Positions 52,084 through 61,100 of a stretch of 63,297 nucleotides of DNA are shown one piece after another. The number at the start of each line of letters is the position of its first letter. The first letter of the stretch is position 1. The DNA is from Bacteroidota bacterium (GTDB lineage: Bacteria > Bacteroidota > Ignavibacteria > Palsa-1295), in contig JAUZNX010000018.1 in NCBI GenBank assembly GCA_030706745.1, positions 1 to 63,297 on the forward strand. Direction: 5' to 3'. The notes below the pieces were generated by a model, which worked only from the letters and a program-made list of their open reading frames with translations, did not search any database and was not told the DNA's origin. The position numbers and the translations under genes were made by a program.

Positions 52084-54156
52084 CTATTTGACTGCCCTCT
52101 CGATGGTAATGTTAACCGTTCTTGAGAAAAATCGTCCCTCGGGTAGTCGGTTATCATAGAGGAGATCGTGAGAGCCCCGACCCTCCGTATGAAGATCGCC
52201 GGGAATAGCTGCCTTCTCATCCTTCAAGGCGATTTTTAAACGATCCGCTATTTGTGTTGCCCGATCCTGACTCAACTGGTCGTTGTGAGCAGCATCTCCG
52301 GTCTCATCCGTAAACCCCTGCACCAGAACGCGCTGAACTGGGATATGCGCAATCATGTCCGCAGCCCTGCGAACTTCGCGATCATTGCGGCGCTCGACTC
52401 GCGACTCATCAAAGCCAAACAAGATCAAACTGAACCGCTCGACTCGCTCCTCTCGGTCGCTTGTGACTCGCTGTATATCCAACGGGATCGCCGAATGTGC
52501 GTGAGCGTGATGTCCCGCACTATCGGTAACGTCATATTCGATCGAAAGAGAATCCGACAACTTCGAAAGCAATTCTTCTGTCGGAGCCCACAACTTCTCG
52601 GTGGTTGAGGATTTTGCATCGCCATTGAAGGATTGGAACTCCACCCCGCCAGCCTGAATCGACGCATGAGTCCGCAAAATATCTGGTCGCGAAACCGATG
52701 GTTTCAGTCGAATCTGATCTGGTGTTGCCAAGTGCTCGATATTCGTCACGACGATCGGGTCATTCACTCGCTCGTCATCCACTCGAAATTCCACTCGCCG
52801 GTTTTCGGCCTGGCCTTCGGCTGTCGTGACTGGACTTGGCCGTTCCGGCAACAGCGTTGCCTCACAGCGAATTTTGGTTGGATCGATCTGCCAAACACGC
52901 ACGAGATAGTCTTTGACACGATTGACTCTGGCATGCGCAAGGGACAATCCTCCGCGTTCGTTGCCACTCGTGCTTCCGATCAGCGTCACTTGTGCCTTCG
53001 GGTGCTTTCGCAATCGGTCGCCGAGAATATTCAGCGTCTCTCGGTAGAGGTCCATCAACGCAACACCTTGTCGCTCCGTCGAACCTCGGAAGCTTCGGCT
53101 CGCCTCATCGAACGATGCGAATTGCAGGTAACGAGAGGGAAAAATCGATGACCCATCATCGAAGAAGATATAGTTCAGAATCGGATAGGCATTCCTGGTG
53201 CGGACTTCTTCAATCGTCATGCGAACGACCTTGGACTCTTTACCACTCTTGCCAACAGCCACTGCTTCGATGGAGGCGGTCAGCGGAGCCACCTCAGGCT
53301 CGCGATGAATCACAACCGGAACCTCGCTCTTCACAAACGTTGGAACGGTCTCTAGTCTTGGAGTCAGATCGAACATTAACGATACACCGGCCTTCGCATC
53401 GATTCCGCTCCAAAGTGCCGACCTTCCTGCTACAAGCCAATGATAGTCCAGCTCGATGTTTGGCGCCGCACGTAGCGTTCGCGAAAGAGGCACTTCATAG
53501 CTTGCAGCAATAGAGAAGCTTGGCAACATCGTCAGCTTGTCGCTTAGTGACCCACTCTGAAGTGTCGTATCTTGCGTATGACTGCTGAGGAATTCCGCTC
53601 CAGTCATGTGCTCCGTTTTGGAGTAGCTCCTCGTGATCGAGATTCCAATTGCAGGGCCGGCATGAAGAGCAAAAGCTGGACTCACTTGATACTCAAACCG
53701 ACCTTCGATGCCAACCGTACTTAGCGTTGCGCTGATCTCGTGCTGAATCGTGAACGTGTCGAGGCTATTTCCGTCGACGCTCAGCCCTTCCGCACGTTGC
53801 GTCCAATCGAATTTCGCTTTCCGAAGATCGACAGAGATTGCCGGTGCAAATTTCCACTTCGAAAGATCTCCCCAAAAAGGAATCTCCGCCATCGCCCGGA
53901 GACCATAATCGCTGCCGGTCCCCTGATCGAACCGATCACAGCCTGTTTGGAAGATCGGCTCCTGAAAATTGCTGTTCGAGTAACTCGTCAAACCGCCAAA
54001 CAACTCGAAGCCACCTCGAAGTGGACTATGCTCGATCGTGTAGCGGCTTTCGACGAGGGTATCGCGCAGGACCGTTGTATCCCGTGATGGCGATTGCGCT
54101 AGTGCAGCCACCGATCGGAACAGCAGTAAAAGAATCCCAAACGATTTCCATGTCAC
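52084..54156 (-). CDS. Outer membrane protein with two OmpA peptidoglycan-binding domains
   Basis: 690 residues from a GTG at 54156 with an AAGGGA site just before it; a TTG at 54207 is the upstream alternative. The signal peptide is VTWKSFGILLLLFRSVAALA. Residues 45-270 alternate in a beta-barrel manner with aromatic girdles (GGFELFGGLTSYSNSNF, ALHAGPAIGISI). Two OmpA-like domains follow. The first, at about 365-470, has VTLIGSTSGNERGGLSLAHA and AENRRVEFRVDDE. The second, at about 585-690, has VLVQGFTDETGDAAHNDQLS, RATQIADRL and EGRFFSRTVNITIE. Such domains bind peptidoglycan and tie the outer membrane to the wall; two in tandem are less common. It is downstream of the sigma/anti-sigma pair. 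Confidence 0.85.
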   Translation of the reverse strand: MTWKSFGILLLLFRSVAALAQSPSRDTTVLRDTLVESRYTIEHSPLRGGFELFGGLTSYSNSNFQEPIFQTGCDRFDQGTGSDYGLRAMAEIPFWGDLSKWKFAPAISVDLRKAKFDWTQRAEGLSVDGNSLDTFTIQHEISATLSTVGIEGRFEYQVSPAFALHAGPAIGISITRSYSKTEHMTGAEFLSSHTQDTTLQSGSLSDKLTMLPSFSIAASYEVPLSRTLRAAPNIELDYHWLVAGRSALWSGIDAKAGVSLMFDLTPRLETVPTFVKSEVPVVIHREPEVAPLTASIEAVAVGKSGKESKVVRMTIEEVRTRNAYPILNYIFFDDGSSIFPSRYLQFASFDEASRSFRGSTERQGVALMDLYRETLNILGDRLRKHPKAQVTLIGSTSGNERGGLSLAHARVNRVKDYLVRVWQIDPTKIRCEATLLPERPSPVTTAEGQAENRRVEFRVDDERVNDPIVVTNIEHLATPDQIRLKPSVSRPDILRTHASIQAGGVEFQSFNGDAKSSTTEKLWAPTEELLSKLSDSLSIEYDVTDSAGHHAHAHSAIPLDIQRVTSDREERVERFSLILFGFDESRVERRNDREVRRAADMIAHIPVQRVLVQGFTDETGDAAHNDQLSQDRATQIADRLKIALKDEKAAIPGDLHTEGRGSHDLLYDNRLPEGRFFSRTVNITIERAVK

Positions 54157-54234
54157 GATTCCCTTATTAACACCTTCCAGGGTACGGAAATTACATCCTG
54201 CAAACAATCACATTCTGGCCACCGGAGAAATCGA

Positions 54235-54285
54235 AGCCCGCTCCCCTTGCTTAAAGGAGCGGGCTGCGTGGATGATCGATCATCC
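54235..54285. terminator. Double hairpin after the anti-sigma gene
   Basis: AGCCCGCTCC at 54235-54244 and GGAGCGGGCT at 54256-54265 form a perfect 10-bp stem. Next to it, GGATGATCGATCATCC (54270-54285) is a perfect palindrome. On the minus strand both follow the anti-sigma gene and precede the OmpA gene. No U-run follows, so they may attenuate or protect the message rather than fully terminate it. Confidence 0.45.
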
Positions 54286-54320
54286 ATCGGGAGAGATCGT
54301 GTTACTACGGTGTCAAGTTA

Positions 54321-54980
54321 TCATTTCGTGCCAATCTTCGGTTGATCGAGGATAATCGGACCACCACCAGCTACGCCGCTGACCGGATCTGCCGCTGCCT
54401 TCGGAGTGCTCGCAAGCTTAACGCTTTCATGCATCCGATGACGGACAGTAGCGGCGCGCTGGTGGTTATCCTGAACTTGTGGGGTCGGCGCCGCAATAGC
54501 GGTCTCAGCCTGGCTCCGATCGAGGGGCGCAACGGGGGACGCTGCATGCATCACAACTGGTGCCGGAGTGACCGGCGCCGGACTAATGACCGAGTGAAGT
54601 CCATAACCCGCCATGGCAGAGACACCCAGACCCGCGGCGGTGATGAGCGTGCTCACCTTCGTCGCAAAAATTGTTTTGAAGGCGCTCTTGGTCGCAGCCT
54701 GCGTAACCGCCTTCGTCGCTGCTTGCGTTGCAGCATTCGCGTGCTCCGAGCCGACCATTTCGGCGCCGGCAAGGCCAATCGCGGCGAACACCGACCGGCG
54801 AAGCGTGTGAGGGGGATTCACAGACGATTCATCGCGGTGCAATACCTTCTTCAGCACCAGCTCTGAGCGGAAGGACTTTCGAAGTCCATCGCTCGCTGCC
54901 AGCGAGATGAGGAACTCCTGCTCTTGCTCGAGCGTGAGTTCGTTATCGATGTATGAGCTGATCCGTTCGTCGTGTGTCAT
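54321..54980 (-). CDS. Anti-sigma factor-like membrane protein
   Basis: 219 residues starting MTHDERISSYIDNELTLEQE, the typical opening of anti-sigma and zinc-finger-like N-terminal domains, though the HxxxCxxC motif is absent. An Ala/Thr/Lys-rich linker (ATQAATKAVTQAATKSAFKT) precedes one membrane helix at about 110-130 (STLITAAGLGVSAMAGYGLH). A Pro/Ala-rich periplasmic part ends the protein. Its start lies 9 bp after the ECF sigma gene, the usual arrangement in which the membrane protein holds its sigma factor inactive until an envelope signal arrives. Sequence support is moderate; context support is strong. Confidence 0.75.
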   Translation of the reverse strand: MTHDERISSYIDNELTLEQEQEFLISLAASDGLRKSFRSELVLKKVLHRDESSVNPPHTLRRSVFAAIGLAGAEMVGSEHANAATQAATKAVTQAATKSAFKTIFATKVSTLITAAGLGVSAMAGYGLHSVISPAPVTPAPVVMHAASPVAPLDRSQAETAIAAPTPQVQDNHQRAATVRHRMHESVKLASTPKAAADPVSGVAGGGPIILDQPKIGTK

Positions 54981-54989
54981 TGGCTTTTC

Positions 54990-55661
54990 TTAAAAGTCTG
55001 TTCCACTTTTCAATTCCATCCATGCGGCAATGATCTTGCGGAGCCGCTCCCGTGCTCTGAAGGCCCGGGTCTTTACGGTGACCATCGTGTCTCCCGTAAT
55101 GTCCGCGATTTCCTGATAGGCATACCCATTGTACTCCCTCAGAACAAATGCCTCTCGCTGTGCCACCGGCAACTGCGCCAGGGCTCGTTCGAAGAGATCT
55201 CGTAAATCCGAGTCTTCGACTTCGTGCGTTCGAAGCATGGCATCGAACTCTGCAGAGGCATCTTCCAACGGATCCGGTGTCAGCTTCCGCGATCTCAGCG
55301 CGTTCATCGAAAGATTTCGAGCTACCGTAAAAAGCAACCCCGAAAACTTTGTCACGACGGCCTTCTCGTTTCGAAGCCGGTAAATCCGAACCCACACTTC
55401 CTGGAACACGTCCTGAGAGTCCTGCTCCGAACTCAAAAGACGTAGGATGTAAAGATACAGTGGCCGCTCGTACAGATCGTACAGCGCGCGGAATGCATCG
55501 TCATTTCCATCCAGGAATCGACTGAATAATCCGGTGTCGCGGTCCTTCTGCCGATTTCGAGAGTCGATCTGAACCGTTCCGCGATCCGGTTGGCCCGAAA
55601 GCCCCTCGATCGTCGAAACCTTGTCAATCGCGGGCCTTCGCCCTATTCCCGATTTCTGCAT
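54990..55661 (-). CDS. ECF-type RNA polymerase sigma factor
   Basis: 223 residues. Region 2 spans about 47-115 (DDAFRALYDLYERPLYLYIL, DSQDVFQEVWVRIYR, FSGLLFTVARNLSMNALRSR). Region 4 spans about 155-210 (ALAQLPVAQREAFVLREYNG, YAYQEIADITGDTMVTVKTR), a helix-turn-helix for -35 recognition. The first 40 residues are extra and charged; a later start is possible but no ATG is better placed. It heads the run anti-sigma, OmpA-family, glycine-rich protein, so an envelope-related regulon is plausible. A 31-bp dispersed repeat lies 280 bp upstream. Confidence 0.93.
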   Translation of the reverse strand: MQKSGIGRRPAIDKVSTIEGLSGQPDRGTVQIDSRNRQKDRDTGLFSRFLDGNDDAFRALYDLYERPLYLYILRLLSSEQDSQDVFQEVWVRIYRLRNEKAVVTKFSGLLFTVARNLSMNALRSRKLTPDPLEDASAEFDAMLRTHEVEDSDLRDLFERALAQLPVAQREAFVLREYNGYAYQEIADITGDTMVTVKTRAFRARERLRKIIAAWMELKSGTDF

Positions 55662-55938
55662 CGTAGTCTACAACTGCCGAAATACCCGATTCACGCCCTG
55701 CCTTCGCTGATTCCCTTCCATTTTCAATTTTTCTGGAAGAGCTTGGCATGCTGAATCATCTGAGCGACACGCCACAAGGCCCGTTTGTTACATGAGGTCT
55801 GGAAATACCTCCGTTTAGTTGCCGATAAGACACGAGAAGTTCTAAATTTCATGTTCATCCGCCTCGGCGGACTGCCGATTTCAAGCCAAGTTCGCCTTTG
55901 CCTACTGAAACAGGTGCCCAAAGTTAAAGTAAAACTTT

Positions 55939-55969
55939 AATTCTCTCTTTTGAATTGTCATTTAATGAA
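55939..55969 (-). repeat. 31-bp dispersed repeat, copy 2
   Basis: Inverse-oriented copy of 36367-36397, 30 of 31 bases identical. It lies in the non-coding region upstream of the ECF sigma gene, next to AAAGTAAAACTTT, a small AT palindrome. Confidence 0.75.
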
Positions 55970-56030
55970 CAGCCTCTCCATTTGCGGGAAACAGCCCAAG
56001 TTGTCAATGAGCTAATGACCGTCCCCATTC

Positions 56031-56069
56031 TTCATATTTCATACTTCATATTTCATATTTTCCCCGAAA
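56031..56069 (+). repeat. 39-bp AT-rich dispersed repeat, copy 2
   Basis: Identical to 202-240. It is followed by AACTGGTGCCCATC, compared with GAGGTGCCCATA after copy 1, so the shared unit probably extends a little further. The interval 55662-56030 holds no gene apart from the presumed sigma promoter. Confidence 0.85.
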
Positions 56070-56822
56070 ACTGGTGCCCATCACTTTGCAGGTAACATAA
56101 CACATTTTTTGCACGAATACAAATTCCGCCAAAAATATCTGTCGCTCTAAAAAGGCAGGCTATCGGGTGCGATTGAAACGGTGCGCGAGCATGACCTTGC
56201 ACAGCCACTACTCCATTTCCACAGTTTCAATTAGATCGGACATTTTGGAACGAAGCAAGAATCTTTGCCCCAGCAATGCGGTTCGATGAACGGTAGTTTT
56301 CCCTGCCGATGCGCGACCGGGTCTCCGGTTCTCCAGCGCTTCGGTAACGCCCGGCCACCGGGATCAACAAAGTAGAAGCGGAGGACGCGTCTGATGCCGC
56401 GCCCGAAAGAAGCGGCTGCTTAAGCTTTGAGCATGGTGCTCAGAGCCGTGTTCGTTATTGAGCAGCGCTATGAAGAATTGTCCGAACAATCGAGCTCTCT
56501 CGCCCAGCGTCCCTTCGCCGGTCGCAATACTATGTGCATCCACGAGTCCGGATGTTCCATGCACCTCCTGCACCTTCGCACGTCCCGATCAATCAAAGTT
56601 TGCGCTGGCTCTCTTCGGGCTGGCACGAAAAAAAGACGGACTGCTGAAACAGTCCGTCCTTCTTAACCCAAGCCACACCCCATTCGTGAGAAATCACGAG
56701 TGGATTACCGATACCGCAAAGTTCCGGCGCGTGGGCTTATGGCTGGGGAGCACCACTGGTGCGCCCAAGGCTATAAGCCCCACGTGCTCGGAATAATTCT
56801 ATTAAACAAAACCGACACGATT
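56070..56822. other. Long interval without a confident gene
   Basis: About 750 bp. Two overlapping plus-strand frames (56427-56666, 56458-56796) and one minus-strand frame (56364-56573, containing GTSGLVDAHSIATGEGTLGE) have no recognisable domain or start signal. The base composition of 56270-56620 is GC-rich like coding DNA, so a decayed gene is possible. A terminator-type hairpin lies at 56628-56658. ATGGCTGGGGAGCACCACTGG and nearby hairpins precede the plus-strand gene at 56823, whose promoter must be here. Confidence 0.45.
56628..56658 (-). terminator. Intrinsic terminator (minus strand) in a gene-free interval
   Basis: GACGGACTG at 56635-56643 pairs with CAGTCCGTC at 56650-56658 across a 6-nt loop. 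On the minus strand seven U follow directly. No minus-strand gene lies upstream of it within reach, so it may end an antisense RNA from the start of the gene at 56823, or be left from a lost gene. Confidence 0.65.
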
Positions 56823-58061
56823 ATGGCAAATACGCCAAATTCACTACCCAGAGCGGTCTCAGGCCGCCGCATCACAACTCCTCGATGGAGGAGCCTTTTG
56901 CCGCTACTCGCTATCCTGACAATAGCACTACCGATGGTCAGCATTGCGCAAACCCCAAACACCATAAATGCGATCGGGGCTGCTGTCGATGGATCATGTG
57001 GCACTACGAACGAATGCTGCGTTCATCTCCAACTGACAGTCAACCAGACGACGGACAAGGCAGTAGTCGATTTTGCCTCGGCAGTAAGTCCAATAGCGGA
57101 CTGCATCGATCACGCCTGCATTAACCCGCCTGTTGCTACAGTGACAAAGAATAGTGCGGGAGAATTCGAATTCGATTTCTCGCCAGCGGCACAGCCTGGC
57201 ATGGTGTATGACATTTACATCTGCGCACCGTCGAATTGCTGGTGCAACTGGTCATGGTGGAACGTCAACACCTCCAATCTTGGAGCGCCAGCTGGAGTTG
57301 GAGGTGGCGTAATCCCGAACTGTGGAGGATGCGTTGGAGGGAATCCTGTACCTACTGATTGTAGCGGCTGTGATACATTGATGGTCTACAAGCAGGACTG
57401 CTGGATCGACATCTGCGTCAATCATCTTGGCTCTGGCCCGAATTCGTTTACTCTTAATTTCAACCCACCATTACAGCCTTGCAATCATCCCAGCCCTACG
57501 GACCCACACGGTCCTTGCGAGGGTTGGACCAATCCAACTATCATCCCGCAGTATCCCTGGACCTATACGATTTCACCTGATGGCAGTACAATTATAGTAT
57601 CTGGTGGCAACTATGAGCCTTGTCAGGAAGTCTGTATCGCAATCCCAACGTGCATGACCAGCGTTCCCCCGAGCGATACGCGCCAACCCGTTACAATTAC
57701 ACTTACGAGCCCAAACGCCTGCCCTGGCAATGGCGCAACTGTGGCGATGAAACAATCGGATGGGTCATGGATCCGGCCTGATGGATCATCAGCCAGTCCG
57801 AATTATCCGAACCCCGTAACAGCTTCGACGGGCTTCAAGACCCTTATTCCATTCACAACAGCAGTGCAGGGTACCGCCTACATTCGCGTTGTAAACGCGA
57901 AGGGAGAGGAAGTCCTGAAGGACAATGAAGATGTGACGTATGCCGGACAGCACTTCTTCTATTTTAGCGCCGATCAACTTCCATCTGGTACCTACTTCTA
58001 TCAGATCGAATTTCCGAAGGGTGTTATCATTACCAGCAAAACAATTCTTGTCGTTAAGTAA
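56823..58061 (+). CDS. Cys-rich secreted protein with T9SS sorting domain
   Basis: 412 residues from the ATG at 56823. A signal peptide of about 43 residues ends LLAILTIALPMVSIAQ; longer starts back to 56700 only add unlikely sequence. The mature region is rich in Cys and Asn/Pro/Gly (GSCGTTNECCVHL, APSNCWCNWSWW, NCGGCVGGNPVPTDCSGCDT, CQEVCIAIPTCMTS), suggesting a disulfide-stabilised extracellular domain. No family is recognised. From about residue 326, NYPNPVTASTGFKTLIPFTT to GTYFYQIEFPKG...TILVVK is a T9SS C-terminal domain. It is very close to that of the next gene and different in subtype from those of the minus-strand proteins. A strong hairpin follows at 58073. Confidence 0.82.
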   Translation: MANTPNSLPRAVSGRRITTPRWRSLLPLLAILTIALPMVSIAQTPNTINAIGAAVDGSCGTTNECCVHLQLTVNQTTDKAVVDFASAVSPIADCIDHACINPPVATVTKNSAGEFEFDFSPAAQPGMVYDIYICAPSNCWCNWSWWNVNTSNLGAPAGVGGGVIPNCGGCVGGNPVPTDCSGCDTLMVYKQDCWIDICVNHLGSGPNSFTLNFNPPLQPCNHPSPTDPHGPCEGWTNPTIIPQYPWTYTISPDGSTIIVSGGNYEPCQEVCIAIPTCMTSVPPSDTRQPVTITLTSPNACPGNGATVAMKQSDGSWIRPDGSSASPNYPNPVTASTGFKTLIPFTTAVQGTAYIRVVNAKGEEVLKDNEDVTYAGQHFFYFSADQLPSGTYFYQIEFPKGVIITSKTILVVK

Positions 58062-58072
58062 CAAATCTGATT

Positions 58073-58097
58073 GAGGAGTGCCAATCCGGCACTCCTC
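58073..58097 (+). terminator. Hairpin after the Cys-rich protein gene
   Basis: GAGGAGTGCC and GGCACTCCTC form a perfect 10-bp stem with a 5-nt loop, 12 bp after the stop codon. Only scattered T residues follow (GATCTATTC), so termination may be partial and the next gene may share the transcript. Confidence 0.6.
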
Positions 58098-58130
58098 GAT
58101 CTATTCAACTACTATTAATCATTCACACTT

Positions 58131-61100
58131 ATGCGCTGGTGCCTGGTGGGCCTTCGTTTCTCGATCTTGTGCTGGATCCTTCCGGTCTTCAACCTCTCAG
58201 CTCAGACCCACTGGCAGCAACTTACTGTACCCGCAAACATTTCATCGCTCTCTCCTTATTTTGTTACTCCGGATTATGGATTCCTCTATACTTCTGGAAT
58301 TACTGGTTGGACAGGTCCATTTGCTCCAGACCCTATTAGCCCGAATGGTAGCCAAACCGACCCGCCTGGAATCTACCGGACACTTGATGGCGGGATAACA
58401 TGGAGGGCGATGGACATCGGTGAGATTGCGAACAAGAGTTATGCACTACTCGGTCAAATGCGTTTTACGTCAGCAACACATGGCTATCTTGCAGCTATCG
58501 TGCTGGACACCACAACAGGCTACCGGGGGGGACTATATGAAACCAAGGATAGTGGCAATCATTGGAATCGAATTTCACCAAATGGATTCGCCTTCGAATC
58601 GTTGACACTCACGGATTCATTGATCTTTCTCGTCCAGTTTGGTCAGCTTGGCAGCATACCTGAGGGTATTGCAATTTTCAACATCAATAATCGATCAATC
58701 CGTGAGGTCCCTGGTGCTGGGCCTTCCATTACGGGCAATGGTCATTCAACTATATACTCCCATCATAGAGATCAGAATAGTAGCCCAAACGGACTTACCA
58801 TGCGTAGCAGCGACGGTGGCACAACCTGGACGACAAGTGAGATGGGCACGAAGGCACTCGAAAGCTGGTCCGTTTATTCCAAGGAGGGCTCGAACATCAT
58901 TCTGCGCGTGGCAGAAATTCTTCCCGATGCCCCGTTAAGCGAAATACAACGCTCTACCGATGGAGGTCTCACTTGGAATTCCGTATATGAATCTATTGCT
59001 GAGCTTGCAATCGGCGACATTGATGGGAGCGACTGTGCGATCTATGCTCATGAGACACGCTTAGCGGGTCCCGATTCGGGGATTCTCCGATCTACTGACC
59101 TTGGTCTCACTTGGCAGAAGGTCGGCGGTCCAATCCATCGTTGTGACAGCCGTTCGCTCTCTGTGGTCGGCAATGGTGGCGTGGTTTACGCCGTCGATGA
59201 TGGAGATTGGTACAACAGCAAGTCAGGTGCAGTCCTTTTCACGAAGCTCTGGCGCACGACAGATGGCGGCGATGGTGCGTTCGAGGCAGTGCATCCTGCG
59301 AACATTGCGCAGAGCGCTTTGCCGAGCATTCGTGGTTGCGAGAACGCGGCAATGCTGTTTAGGCTTTCCTATAATGTGTGTCTCACCGATCTATCATTGG
59401 ATAGCATCGCCCTGCAAGGCGATACAATTCATTTCAGCCTAAGCTCAGTACCGCCACTACCGACTATTCTCACGAACGGGGCGAGTGATTCCTTTTATGT
59501 GCGCTTTCATCCTGGGAAGCAGGTCGGCAAATTCACGACCACCATCCACATTCGCGGCAGCTTACCGGGTGGATCGAGCAGCTACGACACAAATATTACT
59601 ATTACCGCTACCTCTACCGCACCACAACCTGAACTCGCTACCAATACAACGTCTCTCGATTTGGGCATGGTAAGTCTGTGTCTCGGCCGGAAGGATACAT
59701 CTGTTGTATTTACCAACTCTGGTTGCGAGCCAGATACACTGACGAGCGTAAACACTCTCGGCGAAGGATTCTCTTGGCTTCGCGATACTCTTCCAATCAT
59801 CATCCAGCCGGGAGATTCGATATGGCTTCGCTTCCAGTTTGTACCATCGGATTCAGGCACGTTTACCGCCACGACAAAGCTCATTGTTACTTCGATGGGC
59901 CTAACCGAAACGCCACAGCTTGCCCTCTCTGGTCGAGGTGTGCATGGCACCGGCATTCTGAATGTGCTCAGCACGTCCTTGCAGGCTGGCAGCTTCTCCT
60001 TCTGCGCGGGAGATACTACGGTTTTCGACACAATCAGAAATACTGGTTGCGACACGCTTTTGCTCTCGAACGGGCAGCTTCAAGGCGATCCGACGTTTTC
60101 GCTGCTAACGCCATTGCCCCCGCAGCTTCCGCCGGACTCTGTGGCCATCATTTCGATTCACTTCTCGCCGCGCACCAAAGGCGCACACGCCGCTCGCCTT
60201 CTGTTTGATTCGCACAGCCTCCACGGCGGCGACACTGTCCGCAAAACTGCTATCGCGGTGAGCGGCGTGGGACTTCCGGGCGAGAAGTTTATCTCCGCGA
60301 GCCTTGCCTCGGCCAATTTCGACTCGCTCTACCGCTGCGAATCCCGCGATACGACGATTACGCTTTACAACACGGGGTGCGATACCTTGATCGTCTTCGG
60401 CGATTCGCTTTCGAACGGCGCATACTCCGCAGCCGCGCTCTTTCCCATCGTGATCCCGCCGAATGGTTCATCGCGAGTGACCGTTCATCTCACAGCAGAC
60501 ACGAACGGAATGAATGGGATCCTATCGTTCGCGAGCAATTCAGACACAGGCGCAATTTCGATTCCGATGACCGCGAGCATCATCGTTCCCTCGCATGTAC
60601 ATCTCTCGCTCTCCGCAGCGGACAGCGCGAAGGCCCGCGGGATGGTGACGTTCGATGTACTGCTAACGGGCAATCATTCGAGGCTGAGTGGCCTGCACTT
60701 CGATCTCACGCACAACGACGATCTGCTCGGGTATGCGCGCGGACTTTCGCCCGCGAGCACCAGCGGACCGAGCACAGCACAAGTGCAGCACTTCGATCTC
60801 GGCCCAATCCCCACCGGCGACACGATCGGCACGCTCACATTCAACGTATATCTATCCGATTCCACCACGACCTCGCTCATGCTTTCGAACATCACGTTCG
60901 ATAACGCGCTGGGCCTTGCGCCGGACTGCATTGCATCGATCGATGACGCGGGATCGGGCTTCCGCTATATCTACTCCTGTAGCGACCATACACTCCAGCA
61001 ATTCCTGCGGACCGGCACGATCAGCACGGGTGGCCAGAATTATCCGAATCCGGTCAATGCTTCGACTGGATTCGCAACGACCATTCCGTTCACGACGAGC

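Noticed and set aside
59582-60055. 157-codon minus-strand frame, with a near copy at 62589-63155
   Set aside because: Their similarity to each other comes from the shared ASH module on the plus strand, not from a minus-strand gene.
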